Of a stretch of 64,000 nucleotides of DNA, positions 12,560 through 23,850 are shown piece after piece. Location: positions 622,001 through 686,000 of the forward strand of contig JAQFVV010000013.1 in NCBI GenBank assembly GCA_028023455.1, in the 5' to 3' direction. Source of the stretch: Epiperipatus broadwayi. Taxonomy: Eukaryota; Onychophora; Udeonychophora; Euonychophora; Peripatidae. Position numbers and translations under genes: made by a program. Numbering within the stretch: position 1 is the stretch's first letter; each line of letters begins with the position of its first letter. The notes under the pieces were generated by a model. That model searched no databases and was not told where the DNA came from. It saw only the letters and a list, made by a program, of their open reading frames with translations.

Positions 12560-13170
12560 CTCTCAGATATTATGCCCAGAGAAACCTGTTAGCCAATTTA
12601 TCTTCCCTTTCCATTCCTGACCCTAATTTTTCCCCATATTCTTCTCTATCCTGCTCCATCAAATTTCCACAATATAATCTTTCTCAACTCCATGGCCTTT
12701 ATATATAAATCCCTTTTATTTTTTCCTAAACCCAGCATAAAAACCAATAACCCACTTTCTGTATAATCACTTTGTTTATATTTATTCTTCCACCATCATT
12801 ATTTGGGCTCTTTCTGCTTGCAGGCATTTACATTCAACTAACAGATGTCTAATATTTTCTATGCCTTCCCTATATAACTTGCAAACTAAATCACCCATAT
12901 TTTCCTATTTATATGTATATTCCCTTATTGCTAAAGATCCTGATCAAACCTTAAACAGTAAACTATTTTCCTTGCTATTATCATAAATTAACTTGCACCC
13001 AATATTCTATTTACTTCTATTTATATATTTAAACTCTTTATTCTCCATACTAGTTCTCTATCTCTCCAACTCCCTATTTTTTTGTTAATGCATCTATTCT
13101 TCTATCCCATTCCTTGCCACTATAACACCCAACAATTCTTTTATACAATCATTCCACATTTTGTATAAGT
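12560..13170 (-). pseudogene. 3' end of a CR1-like LINE (RT C-terminus and zinc-knuckle-like tail)
   Basis: On the minus strand, near 12895-12795, an open stretch reads CKLYREGIENIRHLLVEC. This fits the C-x2-C-x(n)-E-x3-H-x4-C knuckle that ends many LINE ORF2 proteins, with the second cysteine changed to tyrosine. Codons for QAERAQIMMVEE and a stop follow. The remaining 250 bases towards 12560 would be the 3' UTR. Base composition and style (pyrimidine-rich plus strand) match the CR1-like element at 40140-44740, whose own 3' end is missing. The two could be different parts of one family. Confidence 0.55.
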
Positions 13171-13640
13171 ATACTGACATAAATTCTTTATTCAAATCTT
13201 CTGCATACCATACTACCTTTCACCCATTTTGTAGCCTGTCCTTTAAGAGCAAAAACAACATGCTAAATGACAGACATCTGGTGATTTCAAATGGCATCAA
13301 AAAAGTTTTTATTTATTTATATACTCCATCACTGCTTTGGAAACTGTATGTGTAACATACATTTTATTATTATGATTTTGCTAATGGTCTATTGATTTAT
13401 TGACAATCTGTAAGAATACTTTTCATGAATTTTATAAATGATGAAACTGTCTAAATATTTTACTATGAAACTGCTTTCTATATAAATACATATCATAGTT
13501 TATATTAATTATACTCATCCATTATTTTAAATTGATTTTTTATAAATATCGTTTTAGTAATTGCTAATTTATTATGTCTATAAATATTTAATGTTAATAA
13601 TAAAATAAAAACTCTAAACCCATCATTTTCTCTATAATTA
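13171..13640. other. AT-rich non-coding stretch
   Basis: Nothing recognised; the 64-codon frame at 13161-13355 lacks features. Confidence 0.5.
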
Positions 13641-13644
13641 ATGA

Positions 13645-13722
13645 TTTTTCTTCCTTTTTTCTTTTTTTAGGTAAGTGGTACTCATTGTGTAATTCTAAAT
13701 AGTTTGCAATGTAAAGGTAATA
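13645..13722 (+). promoter_or_regulatory. Candidate recursive splice site with 46-nt cryptic exon
   Basis: A run of 24 uninterrupted pyrimidines (13645-13668) is followed directly by AG (13669-13670) and GTAAGT (13671-13676). This is a full 3' splice site fused to a near-consensus 5' splice site. Forty-six bases later, AAAG is followed by GTAATA (13717), a second possible donor. The 46-nt segment is open in one frame (V S G T H C V I L N S L Q C K). Fused acceptor/donor sites of this kind mark recursive splicing in long introns, and in vertebrates they are followed by such a short exon. The alternative is an ordinary small exon or chance. Confidence 0.4.
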
Positions 13723-15147
13723 TTTTTATTTTATCTATCAATTTATTATAAACTATTCAAAAATATGAACTGATTCTAAACACATACTCTTTTGATAGTG
13801 TACTACTTGAGTTTGTATTAACATAAATATGTACGATGTTTTATATATATATGAGAAACATGCCACAATAATTTTAATCAGAATTCAATCTTTTTAATTT
13901 TAAAGTACGTCTTATTTGGTCAGACAGTTTATTGACTTATATTTTATATATTAAAAGGGCTACAATAGGCTACAGTACATGATAATAATAAAATTTGAAT
14001 GTAAAATTATTAGCATAAATTATGATAAAATTATGTTAAAAAATGAAAAGAAAATTTGTAATATAAATGCAATGACATACCTTATTAATATTCCAAATAA
14101 TGATTACGATTGATTTTTACAAATTATATTAATATGTAAAATAAAGAATAGCCATGTTATTGTAGTACTGTGAATAATAACAAACTTCAGATAGTAACAA
14201 AAGTATCTCCTGGTTCATGGAATTTGATTTTTTATTTTAATATTACCTTATTTGTTTAGAAAGAATAGTTTATATTTTTTAAAAGTGGGTTTAAGATTAT
14301 TTATCATCTTATGTAATATTTACTAAGGCTGTAACCTCAAGAATGTGCATGATAGTAGAGATCTCTACAGGTCTTAACCACAAGCTTGCATTTAAATAAA
14401 TTTATAAATATCATCTTATGGTAAATAAAGATGGTAACAATTCTTATGTTGAGAAAAGACTTACATCTATGGCAGTAATGAGATCGGTAAGTGTTTGTAT
14501 ATGAGAGCAAGTAACTTCAGTGATAAGAATGTGATATGTTTGGAGAGAAGAACATTCCAGTACAAAAATGTTTCATAGACACTTCACCTTTATACCATAG
14601 GGCATGAATGGATCTTATCACAATTGATACAATTAACAGAATTTATATCTATATTATAAAATGGTGACTGGTTAAGTTGAGGCTTTGATTAAGATTATTA
14701 TTCAAAAAATAATATTTTACCACCTTGTGAATATCAGTGTTTAATTGGCTAACCATATAGACCACATAGACCACATGGATCAGACAGATGTAATCATTTT
14801 TCATCTGTTCTGCAGATTAATACAAGACAATGTTATTTCCAGGTTTATTAAAAATAACTTCTAGAATATGATACTTGCAATAAGCATATGAATTTTGTAT
14901 TCAAAATTTTAATTAAACATTCTCAGTGCTATATATTTAATAGCTGGTATTTATTTATATCTTGTTAAAATTGATAGTGCTTATATTTTTGCATGCAGGT
15001 TTGAATTTGATACATGGTTGAAACTTGTTGTGTAGCAAATATCAATTAATGGTATTTTTGCTCTTAAAAATGTTTCTTCTTTTTTTTTTACTTAATTATG
15101 TCAGTAATCTATTATTCTTTACTAATAAATTTTTATGGCTTATTAAG
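13723..15147. other. AT-rich non-coding stretch
   Basis: No gene recognised. A good donor-like GTAAGT occurs near 14488 without a convincing upstream acceptor. Confidence 0.5.
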
Positions 15148-15320
15148 AGATCAATAGCAGTAGAGATTTCAAACTCTGGAATGTAAGATCTTCAGATCAA
15201 ATTCTGGAGTGTAGGTTCCTTGGATCGATTCCAATTCTGGACTTTCAGGCACTCAAACTTCTTTGAAATTCTCAGTAAAACCATTTGATTATTTATTGTA
15301 AGGGTTTAATAAGGTATTAT
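15148..15320 (+). repeat. tRNA-derived SINE copy, family V
   Basis: Contains ggatcgattcc (near 15222), a nearly perfect pol III B box. It is preceded by 'tttcaaactctggaatg' and followed by 'aattctgg', as in the minus-strand copy at 57370-57468. The A box is weaker (agcagtagag). An internal partial duplication ('tctggaatgtaag' and 'tctggagtgtagg') is visible. Confidence 0.6.
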
Positions 15321-16880
15321 GAAGGGATATACACCTTTATCCCAATTAATAAGAACAATTAGTGCCTTAAAATACATCTCAAACCAAAGACTTTGCATTA
15401 AAAAATAAGCAATTATAATAAGTTCCTATAGGAAAATATTTTCTTTTACATTCAAAAATATAGAAAAATTTGATTTAAAAAAAAGAAGAAACAAGTGTTA
15501 ATTAATGAATAAACATTTTTACTAAGCATATTATTAAAAAAAATTCCCAACCTGTGGGTAAAAATATTTTGTAAAATCATTTTGGTCATTATATTTTTTT
15601 TAAAAAATTAAAAAAATTATTATAATTTTTTCATTGACAGTACGTTTTATTTTGTTTTTACTTTGTTTTTACATAGCAAGAAAATATTTCTGTCTTCACC
15701 ATTCATTAATTTATAATAAAGCATAAAGAAAAAAAAGTAATTAAAATATACATTTAAAAATTTTAAAAAAATTAACACAATGTACATTTTAAAATTTATT
15801 TTTGATTCACTTTATGTTCAATTATCAAAGGGTTTTTTTTTATTTTTGCATTGGCTAACCCAGTGTTTGGCAAATTGTGGCTTTTTGATTCTAATTTCTT
15901 GGCTCTTTTTATCATAATAAACATAACCATATTTTTTTATTTCTTATTGTAATTTGTAAATAAACATTTTGATTACTCTAGAAGAGGAAAAATCTACATT
16001 ACAACACTGCTTCTTGAATTTAATCTTATTGTAGAATAGTAATTATTATACATGATGAATATTTAAATATTAAACATTTGTGAATAAATCAAACTGCCAA
16101 AGTAATTTTTTGTTTTTATTTATTTATTTTTAAGGAAGTTTTTATTTTCATTAGGATGTATATAGAGTCTATTATGTTCAATTATTAAAATAATTGTTCA
16201 AATATATTCACAACTATTCAGAAATTCATATTTTTCACCTCTTTTCTTGAGGTTCTTTAATGAAAGGGGGAGTATCTTTTTCCTTATGGCTCTTTAATGG
16301 ATGAAGGAAAGAAGATTTAAACAAAATGGCTTTTCATATTAAAAAGTTTCTGAACTCTCATTTATTTTGCACTACAATTTCTTTTTTTTTTAAAAAAAGC
16401 ACTTCCACATATTGAATTTATTTTACATAAGTATAATGAAATTAAATAAACATTTGATAAAGAAATGTAATGTTTAATAATCTAAATTATTAAAATCATT
16501 TGTTTTTGCTGTTAGTGTAAAAGTGTATTTTTTAATAGTCACCATTTTCTTGGAATATCAGAATAAATTTGATTGATTTAACATTGAACAAATAAATAAT
16601 ATTTTTAACTATATTTAATTATCTTTGATCATATAACATTGATTACTAACTACATAATGCATGAAATCATTTTTTCCTTTTCCCCTCAAAATAATTTATA
16701 ATTATGATGATGAAACATTGCCATCTAATATATTGACTACTCAAACTTGCACTTAATGATTCAAAACTAGAACAAATAGAGTAAATTACTTCTGTTATGC
16801 ACATGTTTTAAGTAAACAAAGAAATTAGTATGATATTGCATTTTGTCTGAAAGTTTGTAATGATTACATTTTAGTAGTAA
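15321..16880. other. AT-rich stretch with a possible hAT-type end
   Basis: Near 15859 'cagtgtttggcaaattgtgg' resembles the CAGTG...ends of hAT MITEs, and 'tggctctt' motifs recur at 15898 and 16286. I found no convincing right end or target duplication. The rest is AT-rich without features. Confidence 0.3.
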
Positions 16881-16884
16881 TTAT

Positions 16885-17165
16885 AAGGTAGACTATTTCC
16901 ATCATCTAATATTAATTACTAAATGTCTTTAAAAAACTCAAACTTTATTTAAACTTTTCAAAAACATTCATCTGTTTGAAATAGCACACATATAACATGT
17001 TGTGAATGGTATTACTCTCCTCTCTTTTTCAAGTGTTACAGGCTTAACCAATGACAGTATTAACATAGGAATCGAACCTAAATGTTTAAATTTATGAATA
17101 TTGAATTTTAAAATGATGCTTTTACTAACTAGCCTAAATGATTAGAATGTTATTTTAAAATTTAA
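16885..17165 (-). repeat. tRNA-derived SINE, family A, copy 2 (inverted)
   Basis: On the minus strand it begins ttaggctagttagtaaaagc (A-box-like). It then gives ggttcgattcc, a perfect B box, at 17071-17081. Its end, 'attagatgatggaaatag' on the minus strand, matches the end of the plus copy at 17439-17456. It is followed about 30 bases later by that plus copy, in head-to-head orientation. Confidence 0.75.
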
Positions 17166-17194
17166 TATTTCATAAATATAAAAGATAGAAGGTC

Positions 17195-17480
17195 AATCCT
17201 CATGATACTCTAACTAATTAATCTAATTGGGTAGATCATCATGTTAAAATTGAATATTCATAAATCTAAAGATCCAGATTTAAGTTCCATGCTAGTGCTG
17301 TCACTGGTTGGTCCTCCAACATCTGAAGAAGAAAGAAGAATAATACTACTCAAAGTGTATATTATATGCTAATCTGTATCACTAACAATTAGATATATTT
17401 TAAAAGTTAAAATGTTTAAATTTTTTGACATTTAACATTAGATGATGGAAATAGCCCAATATATAATTACTACCAACACG
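17195..17480 (+). repeat. tRNA-derived SINE, family A, copy 3
   Basis: The body blocks 'aatattcataaatctaaa', 'tctgaagaagaaagaag' and 'attagatgatggaaatag' match copies at 9604, 16885 and 26515. The B box is worn (gatttaagttcc). Together with copy 2 it forms a 600-bp inverted repeat. Confidence 0.7.
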
Positions 17481-17578
17481 ATATTTTGTTTGATAGAATT
17501 ATAAGGTATGATATAATAAAAATACACTTGATAAATATTTACTAATAAAATCTTTGAGAGTTGCAATGTGTTTTATCA

Positions 17579-18310
17579 CATCTTCTATAAATCTTGAATT
17601 ATTATTCAGTGTAAAATGTTTTGAATCAACATTACTCTCTATATATGCAATTTAAGATGATCCCTTATTTTTCAGATGAGTAAAGTTCTGAAACACCTGA
17701 AAATTATTCACACAGGAATTATAATCAGATTTTCTCTTTATATTATATATCTTAATTCCAACCAGTTTGATTTTGGACTTTGAAATTTTTAGCAATTGTT
17801 CTTAAATATATACGTTATTATTTGTACCTCATAATAGATGAGAGTAATATATATATCCATCCATATTACAACAACTAATGGAACAGAAATTTTAAAATGT
17901 AAAGAATATATATATGGGAAAATGATAAGTAGCTACAACTAACTTTCAGATTTGTGAAACATTTTAAAGGTTGTTACAAATCTTGGAAATATTGTTCAGT
18001 GTAAAATTTCCCAGACAACTCTGTCTGTCTCACTGTATGTATATTTCCTGGAAAATCCTCATTTATCACTTCAAATGATTGATCATTTAGACAGAAGTAG
18101 TGGTCAAAAATTGTAATTATAATCAATTTGATTTTGGGGCTTGAAAGTTTTAGCAAAGTTGTATAAATGGATAACACTCAATCCATCAATTTTCAGTATT
18201 CATATCTCATAATATATGGGAATAATTTATATCCATGTTACAACAAATAATTTATATCCATATTACAACAACAGATGGAGCAGAAATATTAGTCTATAAG
18301 GAATGTTTAA
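17579..18310 (+). repeat. Two tandem copies of repeat R2 (about 390-bp unit)
   Basis: Unit one (17579-17920) and unit two (17967-18310) share, in order, 'attcagtgtaaaat', the 'gtttgattttggactttgaa' core, 'cctcataatagatg' and 'atattacaacaac..atgga.cagaaat'. Unit two carries an extra short internal duplication around 18220-18275 ('aataatttatatccat' twice). A 67-codon minus-strand frame inside (17974-18177) has no domain and is probably chance. Confidence 0.65.
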
Positions 18311-18444
18311 TAAATTGATAATGCTTTCCATAAATATCTATAATCTTTTACATTTCAATGGTTAAACAGTCTGAAAATTGCTACTGCAGGGTAAATAAAG
18401 CCTTTTATAACAAATTTCTTCATAGAGGAATTGTGAAAGCATAG

Positions 18445-18600
18445 GACCAGTTGGTGAGAATTTAAGTATTTATTTACCCTATAGCTAAGAATAGGCAGAC
18501 ACCATTTTACATAGCAATAATTGATCGTTAACTGGTTTAGTTATGGGTTGCTATTTGAAAGAATAATCCTAAGCTTTATTGGAATCCAATTTTACCAGAT
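18445..18600 (+). repeat. Dispersed repeat R3, copy 2
   Basis: Resembles 7960-8125 ('ggtgagaatttaag', 'tatagctaagaatagg', 'aactggtttagtta'). In both places R3 lies downstream of R2-related sequence, so R2 and R3 may be parts of one longer element. Confidence 0.35.
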
Positions 18601-19885
18601 TTAAATCTTAATCTAAAGTCAAAAGCATGGCAGATAAACTATCTTTACACTAGAAGATCATTTATATACATATTTACTTAATATATTAAATAATCATATC
18701 TGTATATAAAAATTCTATCCTAAATTCGAATTTGTACTCATCTATTTTATTTAAACAATGTCTGTACCATAACATTTCATAAAATAAAAATAGCACTTTA
18801 CAACAATAGCTTAGTGAGGCTTGAGAATTGAAACTACTTGTTTTTCAAAATTTTCAGAAGTTTTTAAGAGTTATTTGTGCAAATATTTATTGTATAAAGT
18901 TGCATGATAATCTTTTACATGTGTGATTTATACACTTTTATAAATATAAAATAGCACATCTTGAATTAACTAGATATGTTTATTTTATTATATATTAATA
19001 GTCCTAAGACTGAATGAGCTAATTCGTTTATAGACGCGCTATACTAAACACTATCACTATTGTTAATTTTATAATGACGTCATGAATACTTTCTTCAATT
19101 TTAAAAATATTATTTGTGAATGTAAATATTAAAAAAAAAAGATTATTAGTAAGAACAACAAAATAGCATTTAATTAGTGCAAGCTAATTAGAATTGATAC
19201 AATTCGAAAAAAAATGTAGGATAAAAATTTAAAATATATAAATTTAAAGCAATGATTTAGAATAAATGAAAAAGTTAGGAATAGTAGTTGAGTTGGAAGT
19301 TTTTGAACAGACTATTGTTTTATATATATATATAGGAAGTTGGTTGTCTGTGGATGGTAATACTGTATCAACAAAAATGTATTAATGTAAGATTTACTTT
19401 TGGACTGCTAATCTCGAATACGTAATTGAGATATAAAAAAACTCAAAACTTTTGAATTGTGAATTTCAAGAATGGAAAGTTAAAAGAATAGAATTTGCAA
19501 TCTCGAATTGTTAAATAAAATAAAATGAATAAAATATTCTTTATTGTCGAAATTATAAAGTGTAATAAATTGAGGATTGTAATAGAAACAGAGAATATAT
19601 TGAAAAAACTAGTGGAAGTTATATTAGAAACAGAGAATATATTGAAAGAATGTGTGGATATTATGAGAAAGAAAGGTAGAAGAAAAAGTTGATTAATCTA
19701 AAACCGCTATAAATAAGATTTTTCAAGCAATGTGATGTGTGAGATCTTTATCATGATAAAGTAGGCTGCATTATTAAAAGAAAAATTTCACAAATATATT
19801 TAAATAAAGTATATCAAAACAGCAGATTTTACAAATACTTTATTTCATACAAAATATATCAAACCAGACTCCTGATAATTGGCTT
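18601..19885. other. AT-rich non-coding stretch
   Basis: Nothing recognised. A few CpGs (gacgcgc near 19034) stand out against the CpG-poor background, and 'agaaacagagaatatattga' is repeated near 19587 and 19626. Confidence 0.5.
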
Positions 19886-19893
19886 ACATAGAG

Positions 19894-20420
19894 TAGTGAT
19901 CTCCAAACTTTTTTGATTATGTACCCCTAAGATGAAAATAATTATAATATATGTGTGTATAATCAAAAATAACATTATTTATTGTTTATTTATTTTAAAC
20001 AATATACATACATTTAAATTAAATTACAAATTTACATTTTGAATGAGAGTCAACTAATCATACTTATTATAATACACACCACTATTTATATAAGTTTCAT
20101 ACAGTTCATAAAATTCTCTCGATGATGATACACAACCTATCAGGCACTTTCACAATGGCATACGGAATGGCCTGGGTGTAAACAACGTTTCCAGATATGA
20201 AATTCATTTGCTCATCAGAAATTGATTCTGAATCCAACTAAAAAACTGCTAAATTTAAATTCTAAATTTCCAACTAAAAAGCTAATAAAATGCATTTTCT
20301 CACTAAATAAAATAATGATTATGTTTGGAAATAAAGTGACATTTCACAGTATATTGGCATACTCCAAGTATCACTTTGCAAATCCCCTGGGATATGTATA
20401 CCCCACTTTGGAAACCACTG
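19894..20420 (+). mobile_element. hAT-type MITE (527 bp) with perfect 8-bp target duplication
   Basis: The left end is tagtgatctccaaac and the right end, reverse-complemented, is cagtggtttccaaa, the typical imperfect CAGTG..ends of hAT elements. The subterminal 'gtacccctaa' on the left and 'gtataccccac' on the right are also typical. The flanks are identical: acatagag at 19886-19893 and at 20421-20428, an exact 8-bp duplication as hAT transposases make. No transposase is encoded; the 101-codon frame starting at 20222 runs through the right end into flanking DNA and is not a gene. Confidence 0.85.
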
Positions 20421-20428
20421 ACATAGAG

Positions 20429-21734
20429 GAAAGTGAAATGGATTATATCACTGATTCTGAATTATTATTTTTAAACTTCAAGTTTTATTGCAAAAACTTT
20501 GACATGATTATACAATTCATGAATTAATTGATATTCCTTTTGCAATTTTAAATTAAGATCATTAAAATGGGTGTTACACCTAAGGGAAATGCAAAATTAT
20601 TAGTTGAATTATTATTTTTAAGTAGTATAACAAATTTATCTTCCTTTTCTAAAAAATTGCTTTTTTTTCTGAGCTTATGAAAAGTTTGAAGCATTTTTCT
20701 TTGCTTAACAATAATCTATATATTTATAGTAAAAAAATCAGATCTTTATATTCAAGTTTTAAAAATTGTTCAAACAGATATAGTGATATAAAGTGCTCAA
20801 GATTTTATAAAATAAATGCTTCAAATAATGATATGAATAACATTTTCAAATTCTATCAATTTGGTGCATAAATTTTTATGAAAGATAAGAGCAATAAAAT
20901 GTTACAAAGTTATTGGAGATGGCTTTATTAAGAAATAATTTTTTTCTGTTCTTTAATGTATTCTCACCTTTAAAAAATATGATAAACTGCTCTTATTCTA
21001 TCTGTTAATATGATTTGATGATTTCATAAAATTATCACAATAAATCATTTATAAATTGTCAATGTATTTTACAATTTAAATCATTATTTTTTAATAGTTC
21101 ATAATTTATAAGAAATTTACACCAAATATTGGTCTGATTGGGAAAAATCGACAAAATATAAAAATATCAATGAAAATTATTAAATTGATATAATCATAAA
21201 GTAAATGATAATATATTTTAAAAAAATATGAAAAAACTGCATGGGCAGTTGTAAATGACTGCATGTTAGACTTTAGGCACAAATTGTCCACTATTAATCT
21301 GAAGGAAAAAATAGTTGTGAATATTAAAGGGTATTGTGGATTTAATGGATAGGAATTGCATTTTTCACCAATTAACTAAGAATTATAAGCAAAACCTTTT
21401 GTGCAAAGACTAGAAGAATTAAGCAATTCTGTCATGGTTGGTATGTTTACTTCTAGATGCTAGGTAAAAAAAAATTAGATGATATTTAATGCAAATATGC
21501 AAATCAACTCATTATATTTGTTTATAAAGTTTTTTATTTTTAAAATATTTAAAATCCAATAACTTTTTATTACTCATTAATGTTTAAATAATAATATAAA
21601 TAATGAAATATTTAAATTTATAAACAGTGATTTTTTTATTAGCTTTAAAACTGAGATTAAAAGAAAATATTGTTTAATGGTATATAATATTACTATATAT
21701 TAATTCAAAACAAACAAACATCATTATTTTCAAG
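20429..21734. other. AT-rich non-coding stretch
   Basis: Nothing recognised; small open frames are featureless. Confidence 0.5.
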
Positions 21735-22590
21735 TTATATTAACCCACTCCATGATGAATATATTTTTAATTTTTTTTCACATTACTCAGATCCAACTTT
21801 TTTAGTTCATCTGCTCATCTCACATATGGTCTTTTTTAGGTTCTTTATAATATTTTGGATTTTATCATAAGACTTTAATTGTCTATCTACTCCAATTCCA
21901 TTTTATCATTTTAATTTTCTTAATGTAGATAATGATACTTAATTGTCCTTTTAGTCATGAATTTGTTTTTAATCCCTATTTATTATTCCAAACATATGTT
22001 TCATTATTTTGTTATGTAGTCCAAAGCTTCTGTATTTTTTCCAAAAATATGCAATTTTATATTTGTTTGTAAGATTGTTACCAAAACCAACATTTTATCC
22101 ATGTTTAATTCTTTTATTAATTTTATCCATTAAATTTTCATTTGATCAAGCTATCTTTTTTTTAATTCAGTTAATATCTATTGTCATTTTCAACTTTTAT
22201 AAAAAACTTAATATTTCAGCATTAACTTTAATATTAAATTCCCACATTCATTACTAAGCTTTTGTAATATTTCATGAAGCTCTGAAGAATTTTTTTTAAA
22301 AAAAATCCAAATGATTTAAATAGTCTCTATTTTTTAACTTCTCATTTTAATCCACAAAATACTTATACTTAAAACTACTGTAAAAAGTTATTGGAAAACT
22401 AGGTTCATTCTACTGGAAGATCTTAGCAATGAAATTTATGTCTATAATATCCCCATTGCTGCTGCATTTTAATAAAATTCTTCAGAATTTGATTTGATTC
22501 TAAATCTATTCCATGCTATTTTAAAGCTGTAATCATTGCAGAAACTTTTATAAGAGTCAAATGTCTTTTCACAACTCAATTTGAGTTAGT
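21735..22590 (-). pseudogene. Strongly decayed RTE-type LINE fragment
   Basis: On the minus strand it parallels the copies at 24.4-25.4 kb and 33.8-34.9 kb. A 'KAFDS..SVMI.AL' region is traceable near 22560-22500 and 'EIS..LK' near 22350. The 'VRW..E...' and final Trp-rich region lies near 21830-21740. The segment that should encode the FADD box appears deleted between about 22350 and 22270. There are many stops, and it is among the oldest RTE copies here. Confidence 0.55.
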
Positions 22591-23380
22591 AAAATCTGAA
22601 GTTTAAATTTTCTTTTAATTTAGTAATCAGCATTTCTAAATTTATTTTATACAAAATTGTTAATGTATTCTGTTAGCTGATTTTATAATGTTTTTGTAGC
22701 ATAAACATTTGCATTTTTTTGGTTACATCTTAGCAAAAGTTTTATCTTTTTATTTGTAGAAGACAGATTAACAAACAATATTTGTCATTTCTGGTTCTCA
22801 AATGTTCCGTCCTCTGGAGCAACTAGCTCATTGGTTTTCAATCAGGACCTCTTGAAATATTGTGAAAAGTATTGTAATAATGCATTTTTTAAATATTTTT
22901 TAAAATGTTATTAGAAGTATTATAAATATAATAATTTTAGATTGAAGATATTTTTTTTTATTTACTGCAATTTAATGCAACGTAATATTGTCATAAAATC
23001 AGTAGAATACCATATAATCTCAAGCTAACACAATGTGTCAGAGTAGATTATGAGAAATAAATCTGCTTCAATGCAATATTGAAAATTGTTAAATTGTATA
23101 GTTCAAGTTAAACTCAATTGAGAGAGAAGTGAGGATATATCTATTTAGTATTTTATCTAATATTAAAAAAAGTGTAGATATAAATTAGAAAATAACGGTT
23201 CCAGATTAATTTGTGTTGACATTTTAATTAGACTAGTGAAAATATGATTGTAATATGATGTCATTTGTCTTTAACTAATAAATGAATTTGTTGTTACTCA
23301 GTAAAAGTAAATAATCATTGTTTATCACAATTTCATAGGGAATTATAAATATTACATTTTAATCCATCACAATTTTTATA
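22591..23380. other. AT-rich non-coding stretch
   Basis: Nothing recognised. Confidence 0.5.
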
Positions 23381-23573
23381 AAACAGGCAAAACTCACCAT
23401 ATATATTGCCATACACAACAAGCTAGAGTAATCAATGGATGCCAGAAAGCTTGTGCATAAAATCCCCATCTAGTGCCTACTCATCCAATATTTTATGCAC
23501 AAGCCTTCTGGCATCCATTGATTACTATAGCTTGTTGTATGTGGCAATATATGTAGTGAGTTTTGCCTGTTTT
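23381..23573. repeat. Foldback (palindromic) copy of repeat R1
   Basis: The left arm (23381-23462) and right arm (23491-23573) are reverse complements over about 82 bases with only a few mismatches. A 28-base spacer holds 'tagtgcctactcatccaata'. Each arm carries the R1 sequence known as a single copy at 5691-5905. A third partial arm ('aacaggcaaaactcactata') lies at 23641-23667. The arms can form a long hairpin. Confidence 0.85.
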
Positions 23574-23850
23574 AACAACAGTTATACACAAGCATAAGAG
23601 GTGGTGGTCATGTGATGTTTATTGGCTTAATTTTTATAAAAACAGGCAAAACTCACTATATGTATTGTTTATAAGTTATAAACAATCCATTTATCCATGT
23701 TTAATGAATTCAATCAAATTATTATTTAAAATTATGTGTTGAGGATAAGTAAAAATGAAAATATTATGAACAGTTGTTTTGTAAGCAATAACCAATTTTT
23801 TTTAAAAAAATTAGATTAAAATTCTGGCCATATTAACTGACTTGGTATGA

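Noticed and set aside
14440-14495. Exon ending at the strong donor GTAAGT near 14488
   Set aside because: No convincing upstream pyrimidine tract plus AG with an open frame between.
15855-16310. A complete hAT MITE
   Set aside because: The left end looks right, but no matching right end or 8-bp duplication was found.
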